From assembly GCF_041260155.1 (NCBI RefSeq), contig NW_027248277.1, positions 20,364,872 through 20,428,871 on the forward strand: 64,000 bases of DNA. The letters are read 5' to 3'. A program made the position numbers and the translations under genes. This DNA is from Ptychodera flava. Lineage: Eukaryota; Hemichordata; Enteropneusta; Ptychoderidae. Shown one piece after another: positions 36,061-49,179 of this stretch. Positions within the stretch are counted from its first letter, which is position 1, and every line of letters starts with the position of its first letter. A model generated the notes under the pieces. The model made no database searches. It had not been told where the DNA came from and was given only the letters and a program-made list of their open reading frames with translations.

Positions 36061-36183
36061 GATTTTGTCATTCTAGTGTTGCAATTCTGCTCTCCAAATC
36101 GATATTTTCGGATTTGATGAGACAAGTATCCTGCAATGGTAAATCAGATTACATTACCGAATCATGAGTAGTTATTACATTAG

Positions 36184-36411
36184 TTAAATCCTGTGATGAG
36201 GTTGGTTGCTATACCAATGACGTTCATTGTCAACAGAAATATAGCTGAGCGCATAGACATCATGACATATTTGTTTAGACTCATTTCTGGAATGGATGAT
36301 TTCTTTTTGTGATATTAAGTCATCTTCTTTCCCATTGGATATTTTGTATTTTGTATTATTTATAGGAATTTGTCTGCTGAATTTTATCATCACACCTGAT
36401 CGTGGAAAATC
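36184..36411 (-). CDS. Conserved exon-like frame upstream of Gal3ST, unit 2
   Basis: A minus-strand acceptor (attgttcctgttgtag) is followed by 75 open codons (DFPRSGVMIKFSRQIP... ending QPHHRI) and a stop. The frame is unbroken in units 2, 3 and 4, but those units are so alike that conservation adds little. The equivalent in unit 5 (62340-62545) has indels. No family recognised. It may be an old gene or retroelement part. Confidence 0.25.
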   Translation of the reverse strand, partial: DFPRSGVMIKFSRQIPINNTKYKISNGKEDDLISQKEIIHSRNESKQICHDVYALSYISVDNERHWYSNQPHHRI

Positions 36412-36613
36412 CTACAACAGGAACAATTTCCACTGTAAACAAGTTACCGGCAGTAGCTCCCCTACAATCACAGTCATTGCCATATGAGCTATTCTCGCAA
36501 AGTGTGCATGCCAGTCAGGTGGCTTCATCGTCAGTATAAGATAGTGATTCATTATGGATTTCCCTGTTGGGGTAAATATCAAGACCAAATTCCATGATAT
36601 CAACATTATTAGC

Positions 36614-36826
36614 TTACCCTGAGAATTTGTTATAAATTTCTAAAATATACGTCAAAACAGCAATGGCTGCCTTACGTGTAACTTTGTTTCGACAAAAGAG
36701 ACACTTGGTCTGCGTTATCCTGCAAAACCACATACATAGCACTTGACTGACCCTTTCGAACATTAATCTATACATGGCAGTTTGTATGCAGATATCGCAC
36801 ATGTGCACTTTGCGATCTGGGAACAT
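36614..36826 (-). CDS. Conserved exon-like frame with donor, unit 2
   Basis: Minus-strand frame MFPDRKVHMCDICIQTAMYR... with several Cys (CDIC, CLFC), closing on a good donor (TCAGG|GTAAGC). Copies are at 43539-43751 and 50572-50784. The equivalent donor is destroyed in unit 1. No family recognised, and phase does not match the 36184-36411 frame. Confidence 0.2.
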   Translation of the reverse strand: MFPDRKVHMCDICIQTAMYRLMFERVSQVLCMWFCRITQTKCLFCRNKVTRKAAIAVLTYILEIYNKFSG

Positions 36827-37147
36827 GTTATTTAATATGAAGTCATTGATAATACACTCTGCAGTGTCTCTATCTCCTAGGCCTCCTGCAACCTTTCTTT
36901 GTCACATCTCTACTGTCTATGCTCTACCTCAGACAATGCGTTGTCTTCCTTGATCAATTGGTGCCTGCTACATTTCTCGCCTTACCAATGTGTTGGCGCC
37001 AGGCACGCCCCTTATGTCGATGATCTGACTGCTACTGAAATATCATCATGTAGGTATCACTGATGGAATTATTTCAGGAGGGCGCTACACATGATGGCCC
37101 GCCATCTTAACAATTATCGCTCACATTGGAACGACAGTGCAAAATGT

Positions 37148-37177
37148 GAACAAACAAACAAACAAACAAACAAACAA
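37148..37177 (+). repeat. (AAAC)n microsatellite, unit 2/3 junction
   Basis: Short run. The same site has about 65 bp in the next unit (44073-44137) and about 20 bp at 51107-51126. Confidence 0.9.
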
Positions 37178-38037
37178 GGCCTGCATCATCATAAAAATAT
37201 TGGATTTCCATTTGATTAGAACACTGAAAACTACCGCTTTTAAAACTATAACAAATAAACAATGTACAATCACCATTTTCACCCTTTCTTCGTGATTAAC
37301 AATGTGTTTACTAACGAGACAGAAACTACTACAGGATACAGACACAGTACCTGACTATTACCAGTGAAACTTTATTGTACATTACCTTATTTTGAAACCG
37401 TTTACCGTTTACCATTGCTGATATTGTTGTGCAGTGCAAATCTGTAGTTTCTGTACTAGGAAAGGGAAATGTGTTGTTAGGTAAGTTGGAATTGTGATCA
37501 TTGCGGAATTTTGTAGAGTTATTTTTGTACTCAAAAGAACGCTAGAAATGTATTTAATTGACATCTTCTCCCATTTAAGAAGGTTTCAATCTACTATATA
37601 TCTAATTACGCATCTTAGTGATTATAACCAGTCCTGGTAGACGAATAAGCTAGAAGTTAACTGGTTTCTCTGCTTTGCATTCATCAAGGCGTGTTACCAT
37701 CAGATAGTTTATAAAATTACATTATTGGTGTTGTTGTATTGTTTCTCCCGAGTTAAAACTCATTTAGCCGTCTGTGATTTCTTGCATTTAAATTGCAGTT
37801 GAAGAAGATGTCTTACAATATTTTATTTGCGTAAGTTGTGTGTTTCAAATCTAATAAGTATTCAAACACAGCCTATGAATAATTACCAGCGAAATTACAA
37901 TTTCATTTCACTTCAATGAACTGCAAAATGAATGAGGAATGACAGTCCTAGCATTAAAGTAACTTTGAGTCAGAAATTCGACTTCCCTGTATTCAATCGT
38001 TAGAGTTTTTGTGTGTAACTTTTTGAATTTTACTACA

Positions 38038-38129
38038 ACCCTTCTGTTATTGTGAATGGTACTTTGGTTGTGATATAGTAGTTGCATCTCTGTTGAAGTT
38101 TTGAATAAATAAACAAAATTATTTTATAT

Positions 38130-38207
<78 letters not shown>

Positions 38208-38275
38208 GGGGGGTGTGTATGTATGTATGTTTGCGTGTATATTTCTTTGTCTGTCTGTCTGTCTCTTTGTTGTTT
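38038..38275 (+). mobile_element. Penelope-like 3' tail in unit 3 with (TA)n(TG)n
   Basis: Copy of the 31069 block. The simple-repeat part spans about 38136-38222. Confidence 0.5.
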
Positions 38276-39046
38276 TGTCAAATTACCTACCCTTACTACC
38301 TGCTTATACTTAGCAAAATTTAACAATTCACTGTCTGTGGAATAAATGAACAGGCGCACAAAACCTTTGCAAGAACAAACGCGCCTTTACTAGAGAAATA
38401 TGGAACTGCATCAAGGGAAGGCAATGCCGCCTTTACCTGCAGAGTATATATTATGCAAAATTAGAGTACGGGTAAATTTAATCCTTCTCAGCGTGACACA
38501 CTGAAAGAAGATTCTGCATTGTAGTAGAACAATTGGAAAGAATACGAACGGTGGATAAGAGCATGTAGTTTCTGGATTGATTCTGCACAGTTTTGTCAGC
38601 ATTCAAAGGATTGAAATGACTTTCCGGTACTACGATAGAATTTTCATTTCAAATTATTCATTCTACAGTGTCAATCAACATTACCACTAGAATGAAACGT
38701 TCCTTGCAAATCTATTAGTATTTTTACCAGGACATCATGATAAATTGTGCAAAAAAGTATTTGTCATTGGGGATTCCAGCCAAAACATGCGTTTGAATGG
38801 GTTACCGTAGCTAGCCATAATTAAGTTTGCATGTTAAAATACAAAGGTAACGCATTCATGCTAGGTGATTGAGTGTAATTACATTTAGTTAAAAAGACAC
38901 CTATATTTTCTCTAAGAGACAGAGCCGCTACCCATCGTTATCTTCTTACATTAAACACCAGATGGCAGTACACCACCATCACAAAGAGTTACGATAGCCA
39001 CGTCAATAGCTATGGTGATGCTATTTTGCCGCGGCCGATATAGACT

Positions 39047-41345
39047 TCAGCAGAGCCATTTCATTTGTTCTTCATACACCTTGTTATTGAGTTCGGCGAC
39101 GTCCGACTGTAATCTATGGCAAAAATCACGGTCCTGATCTTTCTGGCACCTGACCTTCGCAGCGTTCTGTACGGATCTGAGTTTTGCAAGATCAGCTTCA
39201 AAGTCGCCATCATAGTTCGCAACCCTTCTCCAGAAAGTATTGTTGAAAAAGTTGTACAAGCGTATATCTGCAGGTGATAATTCTGTTATAATATCTCGCA
39301 TTTGATTGGTGATCGGTGGTTGATACTTGGTGTGCACTTTGCAAGAATTATAGATAACGTCCTCAAAGTTCCAACACATTGTCTTTTTTAGTAAAACAAG
39401 CGACTCGTCGAAGTACTCCAAAAGCATGACAAGGTCGAGCTCTCCGTTCAGTCTTTCTAACGCTGCAAGTGAAGATGTCTTGTTTGCATAAATATCTAGG
39501 CCAAAGCGGGTGGAAAAGGAGTTTGTCCAATGCAGTAATGATTTGTCAACTTTGATGTCTTCCAAGAGGTCACTTAGATATCGCGCGAAAGGGTCTGGTG
39601 ACATCGCAAGGTTCATACCTCTTCTACTGTAATAAAACCGTGATTTCAGATGTGTGTATGGCGACCGTACAATCGTGAAATACTTAGCATTGGAATGATA
39701 CGTTTAAGTGACAGGCGATCATACATGTCAATATGCAAACAAATATAATCATATCCTGGAAAGTTGCTACAATTGTAGTATAAAATCCCGAGACGATGAT
39801 TCTTCTTGTCCAGTCTTATAAGATAGTCTTCAATGGTTAATTTTTTCAAGGCTGCCACAAGTTTATTCTTCATACCAAAACGAAGCAACAACGAAGACAC
39901 TGTGCTTCCACCTGTCTTTTCTGGTTTTACGAAGACGAATTTTGTCAAGGGTTTGCAAGATCGAGTCGATGAGGTTACATCATCGTAGGAAGATGTTTTG
40001 CTGTAAGATTGGCCCTTGCCACTTATGTTGGTGTTTGTGTGTTCATCCGTTAGATGGTTCGGGCTTAAGCAAAACAATGAAAAGAACAGAATGCAATACA
40101 TTTTGAGTATATGTCAGGAAATATTGGCAACAAAAGTAACATTTGGCATCATCAACGTAAATATGGATTAGGTAGAGAAAGTGATATAATCTCAGGGACA
40201 GATATTAGGACTGCCAAACTTTTATTTTGACCTACTTCTTTAGGGACTCATCTTGAAGCGGATATATAAAGCTCTCAACATTATTGTTATGTCCTTGAAA
40301 GAGAATAGTATGATCGCTGGAAGTTCATATATTGCGAGGCACGAACTATGTTTATATGACACAAAACGATTATGAGCGGTGGTTTGGCAGTTTACATGGA
40401 GTCTTGTTCTGTATATCAAATTATGAGGTTTGGATAAAAATGTATACTCTTCGACTTCGATGCAAAAAGAATAAGAAATCACTCACAGAATGATCATCCA
40501 TGAAATTCTGGTAAGGTTATTCCAAGAAAGTGCTGACAACAAAGAAACCATACCAACGACGAAAATCAACATGTTGGTTCTGCTACAGCCGCACGTCACT
40601 GTAATAGAAACACAAGGACTGAACAGCAGAGAACAAATACGACTTTAACTATGTATGTATGTATGTATGTATGTATGTATGTATGTATGTATGTATGTAT
40701 GTATGTATGTATGTATGTTTGTACGTTCGCACGTATGTATGTGTGCACGTATGCATATACGTATGTACGTACGTATGATAGGTAGGTAGGTAGGTAGGGA
40801 GGGAGGGAGGAAGGGAGGGAGAGAGGGAGGGAGGGAGGGAGGGAGGGAGGGAGCTAATCGATAATTATAGCATTGTCACTTGTGATAAATATCGGCAAAC
40901 GTTTCTAGCTGCACCCAAATGAATCGAATCGCAGGGATTTTGCTAAGAAAAACTTTTAACTTTCTGCATTTTAGTGTACTAAATTTTCCGAACACAATTG
41001 AAACTCATATGGGATAATTGGAACTATATATTTTTCAAGTTTCTCAAAAGTGTGAAGTGACCTACGGCTTAATGTTACGACATCAAAAATTACTCATAAA
41101 AACAAGTGTATTGCTCAGAAAGAAAAGCAGATAAGCTTATATTTGCTGATTTAGCTCATATTACTTCACTATCCAATTATCCAAAATAAGTTCCAATCGA
41201 GTTTCCGATAAAATCAGGGAGAAGCAATACGTGTCATTATTCGTGCCATTGTCCTGTGAAATGGAAAGGTTAAGTGTCAAAAATGTATTATTAAGATGGC
41301 AAAACTGGCATTGCATATCTTACCTTTTGAAGGGGTTGACTTCAT
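39047..41345 (-). pseudogene. Gal3ST-like sulfotransferase copy 3 (single 1-bp deletion)
   Basis: Exons: 41324-41345, 40487-40598, 39047-40063, all splice signals as in copy 2. Exon 3 is 1017 nt instead of 1018. A run of three T in copies 2 and 4 is two T here (39690-39691), which breaks the frame just before the 3'-PAPS segment. Apart from this the protein is nearly identical to copy 2, with one Arg-to-Trp change in exon 2. One homopolymer deletion is also the commonest assembly error, so this copy may really be functional. Confidence 0.85.
40651..40853 (+). repeat. Compound microsatellite in intron 1 of copy 3
   Basis: (ATGT)n followed by GGTA and GGGA runs. It lacks the GTCT part seen in copy 2. 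Confidence 0.95.
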
Positions 41346-41787
41346 GTCGTTACTTTTGAGGGTTGCCTTTTAAAATGCGAATCTGCAAAGACTGTAGTAG
41401 TTCCACAGGCTCCCAGTAATATTAATATATTTCCACTCGGCTGACAACGAACAGCATCTGACACGCTGAACGAATTCACCCGATTTATCGTCAAAATTCA
41501 CTGATAGAGATCACCATTTTCTGCAGATGTAACAGCTTGCGGAAAAGCAAACACGCAAGCCTTTCATGTTTTAAAGATTAAACGAACATTCGAGATTTTC
41601 CTTTTAACATCTTAACTTTAATAACAGAGCAGTGGCTATTAATATTTATTGTCATATGCAGACAGTGTGCTGAAAAGATAAATCTCTGTAGGTGATATAA
41701 TGGCATCGAGCGCACAATTTGTTTGTGAAAATTGGGATCTCTCAGTTTAGAGTCAGAAATACAACACTGTACTTTTGACAATACGAT

Positions 41788-41855
41788 GGCCTAGTGTAAG
41801 AGGGGCGTATCGCCTGTGTTACAGTACGGAAAATACGCCCCTCTTTCGCTGGGCC
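41788..41855. repeat. Hairpin element upstream of Gal3ST copy 3
   Basis: Same imperfect palindrome as at 34874-34941. Confidence 0.65.
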
Positions 41856-42133
41856 ATGGAATCGTTGCTGTGTTTGTGCTACAGAGATACATGTTTGTCA
41901 CTGTGAAAAGCAATGGCGTGTTTCTTTCGAGCCACGTGTGGCTAACGATCAATAAGTTGTATAAAATAAAACGAGCGATGCAAGGTCATAGTGATCCTAG
42001 CATATATCCAATTGTATCTTCGTCGATAGTTTATTTGAAATATCACAGTCAAAATTAATAATATAAATAAAAAACACTACGGGAGTGCGGTAGAGCATAG
42101 TTATTGTGAGGGAATTCAATAGAATTCGATATT

Positions 42134-42505
42134 GATCAGAGGGAGACAGCTTTGGCTTTGTCAGGATTCTCTGCTTCACCAAAGTCTTCCGAATGATGGA
42201 TACAATCATACCCTCGCATCGAATATATGTATAACTGCATTTGTGATACGTTGGCAAGCCAGGGCAGCAGTTCTTAAGCCAAAAAAACCCCGTGAGGTCA
42301 AAGAATAATAAGTTTCGCCGAGTTTATTACAGAAAATGGAAGTCAGCTGGATCGGTAATTGCCGATAAGCGCTGCTTAAATCAAGCTTAAGCAATAGGCA
42401 CCCATTCCCTTTTTGAGTCTCCATAGACGTAGAATTATCATTGGTTGGATGGATATTAAAGATGAAAATTCTAACCAAGATATTATCCGTTTTGGAGTCC
42501 ACCAT
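42134..42505 (-). pseudogene. DIRS-like reverse transcriptase fragment, unit 3
   Basis: Here KLDLSSAYRQLPIQ and FGLRTAALACQRITNAVIHI are in one frame, which strengthens the DIRS-like assignment. The frame ends before the EDFGEAE segment. Confidence 0.65.
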
Positions 42506-43108
42506 TTACTGAATGATGGATTTAAAAGCTTAGATTGAAGACTAGGCGCTATCGATTGACGCTATCATTTTTTCTCCACTTTCCGAATGAGTGAGCTACT
42601 GAGTGGCGTGTCAAGGGGATTAGATGAAAATGTACTAGCTGTAGCCCCATCTGAATAGTTCAATGTCTATTGGTGTTTATTGTGGTAGAGTATGGCAATT
42701 TTGAAGCTAATTAGTATATCAGCCAACCACGCTGTAAGAAAGCTGTCGGAAAGCGTAGATTGGAGACTATGCGCCTATCGATCGACGCTATCTTTTTTCT
42801 CCACTGCCTGAATGGGTGAGGTACTAAGTGGAGCAACGAAGGGGTTAGCTAAAATGGACTAGCCGTGGCCCCTGCTGTCACTTCATTAATGACCCACCTT
42901 TCAACATGATCTGAATAATGTAATAGCGATGAGTATGTAGCATATGAGCTAACCACACTGTAAGAAATCACACATGATTTTGTCATTCTAGTGTTGCAAT
43001 TCTGCTCTCCATTGCTCTCCAAATCGATATTTTCGGATTTGATGAGACAAGTATCCTGCAATGGTAAATCAGATTACATTACTGAATCATGAGTAGTTAT
43101 TACATTAG

Positions 43109-43336
43109 TTAAATCCTGTGATGAGGTTGGTTGCTATACCAATGACGTTCATTGTCAACAGAAATATAGCTGAGCGCATAGACATCATGACATATTTGTT
43201 TAGACTCATTTCTGGAATGGATGATTTCTTTTTGTGATATTAAGTCATCTTCTTTCCCATTGGATATTTTGTATTTTGTATTATTTATAGGAATTTGTCT
43301 GCTGAATTTTATCATCACACCTGATCGTGGAAAATC
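43109..43336 (-). CDS. Conserved exon-like frame upstream of Gal3ST, unit 3
   Basis: Same 75-codon frame and acceptor as 36184-36411. Confidence 0.25.
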   Translation of the reverse strand, partial: DFPRSGVMIKFSRQIPINNTKYKISNGKEDDLISQKEIIHSRNESKQICHDVYALSYISVDNERHWYSNQPHHRI

Positions 43337-44072
43337 CTACAACAGGAACAATTTCCACTGTAAACAAGTTACCGGCAGTAGCTCCCCTACAATCACAGTC
43401 ATTGCCATATGAGCTATTCTCGCAAAGTGTGCATGCCAGTTAGGTGGCTTCATCGCCAGTATAAGATAGTGATTCATTATGGATTTCCCTGTTGGGGTAA
43501 ATATCAAGACCAAATTCCATGATATCAACATTATTAGCTTACCCTGAGAATTTGTTATCAATTTCTACAATATACGTCAAAACAGCAATGGCTGCCTTAC
43601 GTGTAACTTTGTTTCGACAAAAGAGACACTTGGTCTGCGTTATCCTGCAAAACCACATACGTAGCACTTGACTGACCCTTTCGAACATTAATCTATACAT
43701 GGCAGTTTGTATGCAGATATCGCACATGTGCACTTTGCGATCTGGGAACATGTTATTTAATATGAAGTCATTGATAATACACTCTGCAGTGTCTCTATCT
43801 CCTAGGCCTCCTGCAACCTTTCTTTGTCACATCTCTACTGTCTATGTTCTACCTCAGACAATGCGTTGTCTTCCTTGATCAATTGGTGCCTGCTACATTT
43901 CCCGCCTTACCAATGTGTTGGCGCCAGGCACGCCCCTTATGTCGATGATCTGACTGCTACTGAAATATCATCATGTAGGTATCACTGATGGAATTATTTC
44001 AGGAGGGCGCTACACATGATGGCCCGCCATCTTAACAATTACCGCTCACATTGGAACGGCAGTGCAAAATGT

Positions 44073-44137
44073 GAACAAACAAACAAACAAACAAACAAAC
44101 AAACAAACAAACAAACAAACAAACAAACAAACAAACA
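44073..44137 (+). repeat. (AAAC)n microsatellite, unit 3/4 junction
   Basis: Expanded form of the repeat at 37148. Confidence 0.95.
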
Positions 44138-45002
44138 CAGCCTGCATCATCATAGAAATATTGGATTTCCATTTGATTAGAACACTGAAAACTACCGCTT
44201 TTAAAACTATAACAAATATACAATGTACAATCACCATTTTCACCCTTTCTTCGTGATTAACAATGTGTTACTAACGAGACAGAAAGTACTACAGGATACA
44301 GACACAGTACCTGACTATTACCAGTGAAACTTTATTGTACATTACCTTATTTTGAAACCGTTTACCGTTTACCCGTTTACCATTGCTGATATTGTTGTGC
44401 AGTGCAAATCTGTAGTTTCTGTACTAGGAAAGGGAAATGTGTTGTTAGGTAAGTTGGAATTGTGATCATAGCGGAATTTTGTAGAGTTATTTTTGTACTC
44501 AAAAGAACGCTAGAAATGAATTTAATTGACATCTTCTCACATTTAAGAAGGTTTCAATCTACTATATATCTAATTACGCATCTTAGTGATTATAACCAGT
44601 CCTGGTAGACGAATAAGCTAGAAGTTAACTGGTTTCTCTGCTTTGCATTCATCAAGGCGTGTTACCATCAGATAGTTTATTAAATTACATTATTGGTGTT
44701 GTTGTATTGTTTCTCCCGAGTTAAAACTCATTTAGCCGTCTGTGATTTCTTGCATTTAAATTGCAGTTGAAGAAGATGTCTTACAATATTTTATTTGCGT
44801 AAGTTGTGTGTTTCAAATCAAATAAGTATTCAAACACAGCCTATGAATAATTACCAGCGAAATTACAATTTCATTTCACTTCAATGAACTGCAAAATGAA
44901 TGAGGAATGACAGTCCTAGCATTAAAGTAACTTTGAGTCAGAATTCGACTTCCCTGTATTCAATCGTTAGAGTTTTTGTGTGTAACTTTTTGAATTTTAC
45001 TA

Positions 45003-45290
<288 letters not shown>

Positions 45291-46052
45291 ACCTACCCTT
45301 ACTACCTGCTTATACTTAGCAAAATTTAACAATTCACTGTCTGTGGAATAAATGAACAGGCGCACAAAACTTTTGCAAGAACAAACGCGCCTTTACTAGA
45401 GAAAAATGGAACTGCATTAAGGGAAGGCAATGCCGCCTTTACCTGCAGAGTATATATTATGCAAAATTAGAGTATGGGTAAATTTAATCCTTCTCAGCGT
45501 GACACACTGAAAGAAGATTCTGCATTTTAGCGGCACAATTGGAAAGAATACGAACGGTGGATAAGAGCATGTAGTTTCTGGATTGATTCTGCACAGTTTT
45601 GTCAGCATTCAAAGGATTGAAATGACTTTTCGGTACTACGATAGGATTTTGATTTGAAATTATTCATTCTACAGTGTCAATCAACATTACCACTAGAATG
45701 AAACGTTCCTTGCAAATCTATTAGTATTTTTACCAGGACATCATGATAAATTGTGCAAAAAAGTATTTGTCATTGGGGATTCCAGCCAAAACATGCGTTT
45801 GAATGGGTTACCGTAGCTAGCCATAATTAAGTTTGCATGTTAAAATACAAAGGTAACGCATTCATTCTAGGTGATTGAGTGTAATGTCATTTAGCTAAAA
45901 AGACACCTATATTTTCTCTGAGAGACAGAGCCGCTACCCATGGTTATCTTCTTACATTAAACACCAGATGACAGTACACCACTATCAAAAAGAGTTACGA
46001 TAGCCACGTCAATAGCTATGGTGATGCTATTTTGCCGCGGCCGATATAGACT

Positions 46053-48371
46053 TCAGCAGAGCCATTTCATATGTTCTTCATACACCTTGTTATTGAGTTC
46101 GGCGACGTCTGACTGTAATCTTTGGCAAAAATCACGGTCCTGATCTTTCTGGCACCTGACCTTCGCAGCGTTCTGTACGGATCTGAGTTTTGCAAGATCA
46201 GCTTCAAAGTCGACATCATAGTTCGCAACCCTTCTCCAGAAAGTATCGTTGAAAAAGTTGTACAAGCGTATATCTGCAGGTGATAATTCTGTTATAATAT
46301 CTCGCATTTGATTGGTGATCGGTGGTTGATACTTGGTGTGCACTTTGCAAGAATTATAGATAACGTCCTCAAAGTTCCAACACATTGTCTTTTTGAGTAA
46401 AACAAGCGACTCGTCGAAGTACTCCAAAAGCATGACAAGGTCGAGCTCTCCGTTCAGTCTTTCTAACGCTGCAAGTGAAGATGTCTTGTTTGCATAAACA
46501 TCTAGGCCAAAGCGGGTGGAAAAGGAGTTTGTCCAATGTAGTAATGATTTGTCAACTTTGATGTCTTCCAAGAGGTCAGTTAGATATCGCGCGAAAGGGT
46601 CTGGTGACATCGCAAGGTTCATACCTCTTCTACTGTAATAAAACCGTGATTTCAGATGTGTGTATGGCGACCGTACAATCGTGAAATACTTAGCATTTGG
46701 AATGATAGGTTTAAGTGACAGGCGATCATACATGTCAATATGCAAACAAATATAATCATATCCTGGAAAATCGCTACAATTGTAGTATAAAATCCCGAGA
46801 CGATGATTCTTCTTGTCCAGTCTTATAAGATAGTCTTCAATGGTTAATTTTTTCAAGGCTGCCACAAGTTTATTCTTCATACCAAAACAAAGCAACAACG
46901 AAGACACTGTGCTTCCACCTGTCTTTTCTGGTTTTACGAAGACGAATTTGGTCATGGGTTTGCAAGATCGAGTCGATGAGGTTACATCATCGTAGGAAGA
47001 TGTTTTGCTGTAAGATTGGCCCTTGCCACTTATGTTGGTGTTTGTGTGTGCATCCGTTAGATGGTTCGGGCTTAAGCAAAACAATGAAAAGAACAGAATG
47101 CAATACATTTTGAGTATATGTCAGGAAATATTGGCAACAAAAGTAACATTTGGCATCATCAACGTAAATATGGATTAGGTAGAGAAAGTGATATAATCTC
47201 AGGGACAGATATTAGGACTGCCAAACTTTTATTTCGACCTACTTCTTTAGGGACTCATCTTGAAGCGGATATATAAAGCTCTCAACATTATTGTTATGTC
47301 CTTGAAAGAGAATAGTATGATCGCTGGAAGTTCATATATTGCGAGGCACGAACTATGTTTATATGACACAAAAATTATGAGCGGTGGTTTGGCAGTTTAC
47401 ATGGAGTCTTGTTCTGTATATCAAATTATGAGGTTTGGATAAAAATGTATACTCTTCGACTTCGATGCAAAAAGAATAAGAAATCAATCACAGAATGATC
47501 ATCCGTGAAATTCTGGTAAGGTTATTCCAAGAAAGTGCTGACAACAAAGAAACCATACCAACGACGAAAATCAACATGTTGGTTCTGCTACAGCCGCACG
47601 TCACTGTAATAGAAACACAAGGACTGAACAGCAGAGAACAAATACGACTTTAACTATGTATGTATGTATGTATGTATGTATGTATGTATGTATGTATGTA
47701 TGTATGTATGTATGTATGTATGTATGTATGTGTGTATGTATGTATGTATGTAGGTATGTTTGTACGTTCGTACGTATGTATGTGTGCATGTATGTATATA
47801 CGTATGTACGTACGTATGATAGGTAGGTAGGTATGTAGGGAGGGAGGGAGGAAGGGAGGGAGAGAGGGAGGGAGGGAGCTAATCGATAATTATAGCATTG
47901 TCACTTGTGATAAATATCGGCAAACGTTTCTAGCTGCACTCAAATGAATCGAATCGCAGGGATTTTGCTAAGAAAAACCTTTAACTTTCCTGCATTTTAG
48001 TGTACTAAATTTTCCGAACACAATTGAAACTCATATGGGATAATTGGAACTATATATTTTTCAAATTTCTCAAAAGTGTGAAGTGACCTACGGCTGAATG
48101 TTACAACATCAGAAATTACCCATAAAAACAAGTGTATTGCTTAGAAAGAAAAGCAGATGAGCTTATATTTGCTGATTTAGCTCATATTACTTCACTATCC
48201 AATTATCCAAAATTAGTTCCAATCGAGTTTCCGATAAAATCAGGGAGAAGCAATACGTGTCATTATTCGTGCCATTGTCCTGTGAAATGGAAAGGTTAAG
48301 TGTCAAAAATGTATCATTAAGATGGCAAAACTGGCATTGCATATCTTACCTTTTGAAGGGGTTGACTTCAT
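46053..48371 (-). CDS. Gal3ST-like sulfotransferase, copy 4 (intact frame)
   Basis: Exons: 48350-48371, 47492-47603, 46053-47070; the predicted protein is again 383 residues, with the same tail, anchor and PAPS-binding segments as copy 2. Three points differ. The exon-2 donor is GTGATT instead of GTGAGT, which is weaker. In the 5'-PAPS helix LLLRFG reads LLLCFG. In SLKRIIP the Arg is Pro. These could lower splicing or activity. The acceptor before exon 3 is unchanged, and intron 1 again holds the microsatellite. The protein should act in the Golgi on a galactosyl acceptor if functional. Confidence 0.85.
47655..47878 (+). repeat. Compound microsatellite in intron 1 of copy 4
   Basis: (ATGT)n followed by GGTA and GGGA runs. 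Confidence 0.95.
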
Positions 48372-48814
48372 GGTCGTTACTTTTGAGGGTTGCCTTTTAA
48401 AATGCGAATCTGCAAAGACTGTAGTAGTTCCGCAGACTCCCAGTAATATTAATATATTTCCACTCGGCTGACAAGGAACAGCATCTGACACGCTGAACGA
48501 ATTCACCCGATTTATCGTCAAAATTCACTGATATATAACACCATTTTCTGCAGATGTAACAGCTTGCGGAAAAGCAAACACGCAAGCCTTTCATGTTTTA
48601 AAGATTAAACGAACATTCGAGATTTTCCTTTTAACATCGTAACTTTAATAACAGAGCAGTGGCTATTTATATTTATTGTCATATGCAGACAGTGTGCTGA
48701 AAAGATAAATCTCTGAAGGTGATATAATGGCATCGAGCGCACAATTTGTTTGTGAAAATTGGGATCTCTCAGTTTAGAGTCAGAAATACAACACTGTACT
48801 TTTGACAATACGAT

Positions 48815-48882
48815 GGCCTAGTGTAAGAGGGGCGTATCGCCTGTGTTACAGTACGGAAAATACGCCCCTCTTTCGCTGGGCC
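48815..48882. repeat. Hairpin element upstream of Gal3ST copy 4
   Basis: Same imperfect palindrome as at 34874-34941. Confidence 0.65.
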
Positions 48883-49179
48883 ATGGAATTGTTGCTGAGT
48901 TTGTGCTATAGAGATACATGATTGTCACTGTGAAAAGCAATGGCGTGTTTCTTTCGAGCCACGTGTGGCTAACGATCAATAAGTTGTATAAAATAAAACG
49001 AGCGATGCAAGGTCATAGTGATCCTAGCATATTTCCAATTGTATCTTCGTCGATAGTTTATTTGAAATATCACAGTCAAAATTAATAATATAAAAATAAA
49101 TAATATAAATAAAAAAACACTACGGGAGTGCGGTAGAGCATAGTTATTGTGAGGGAATTCAATAGAATTCGTTATTGAT

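Larger units (their letters stand above)
30350..37309 (-). repeat. Gal3ST array unit 2 (~7 kb)
   Basis: First of three nearly identical head-to-tail units. The boundary used is the sequence after 'acgag/tgtgacagaaact', which recurs at about 37315, 44277 and 51265. Stop codons of successive genes are 6994 and 7006 bp apart. In gene orientation each unit holds upstream conserved frames, a DIRS-like RT fragment, the hairpin, exon 1, a microsatellite-bearing intron, exons 2 and 3, and a Penelope-like tail. Confidence 0.9.
37310..44274 (-). repeat. Gal3ST array unit 3 (~7 kb)
   Basis: Same layout as unit 2. Differences are scattered substitutions, a few short indels and microsatellite lengths. 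Confidence 0.9.
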
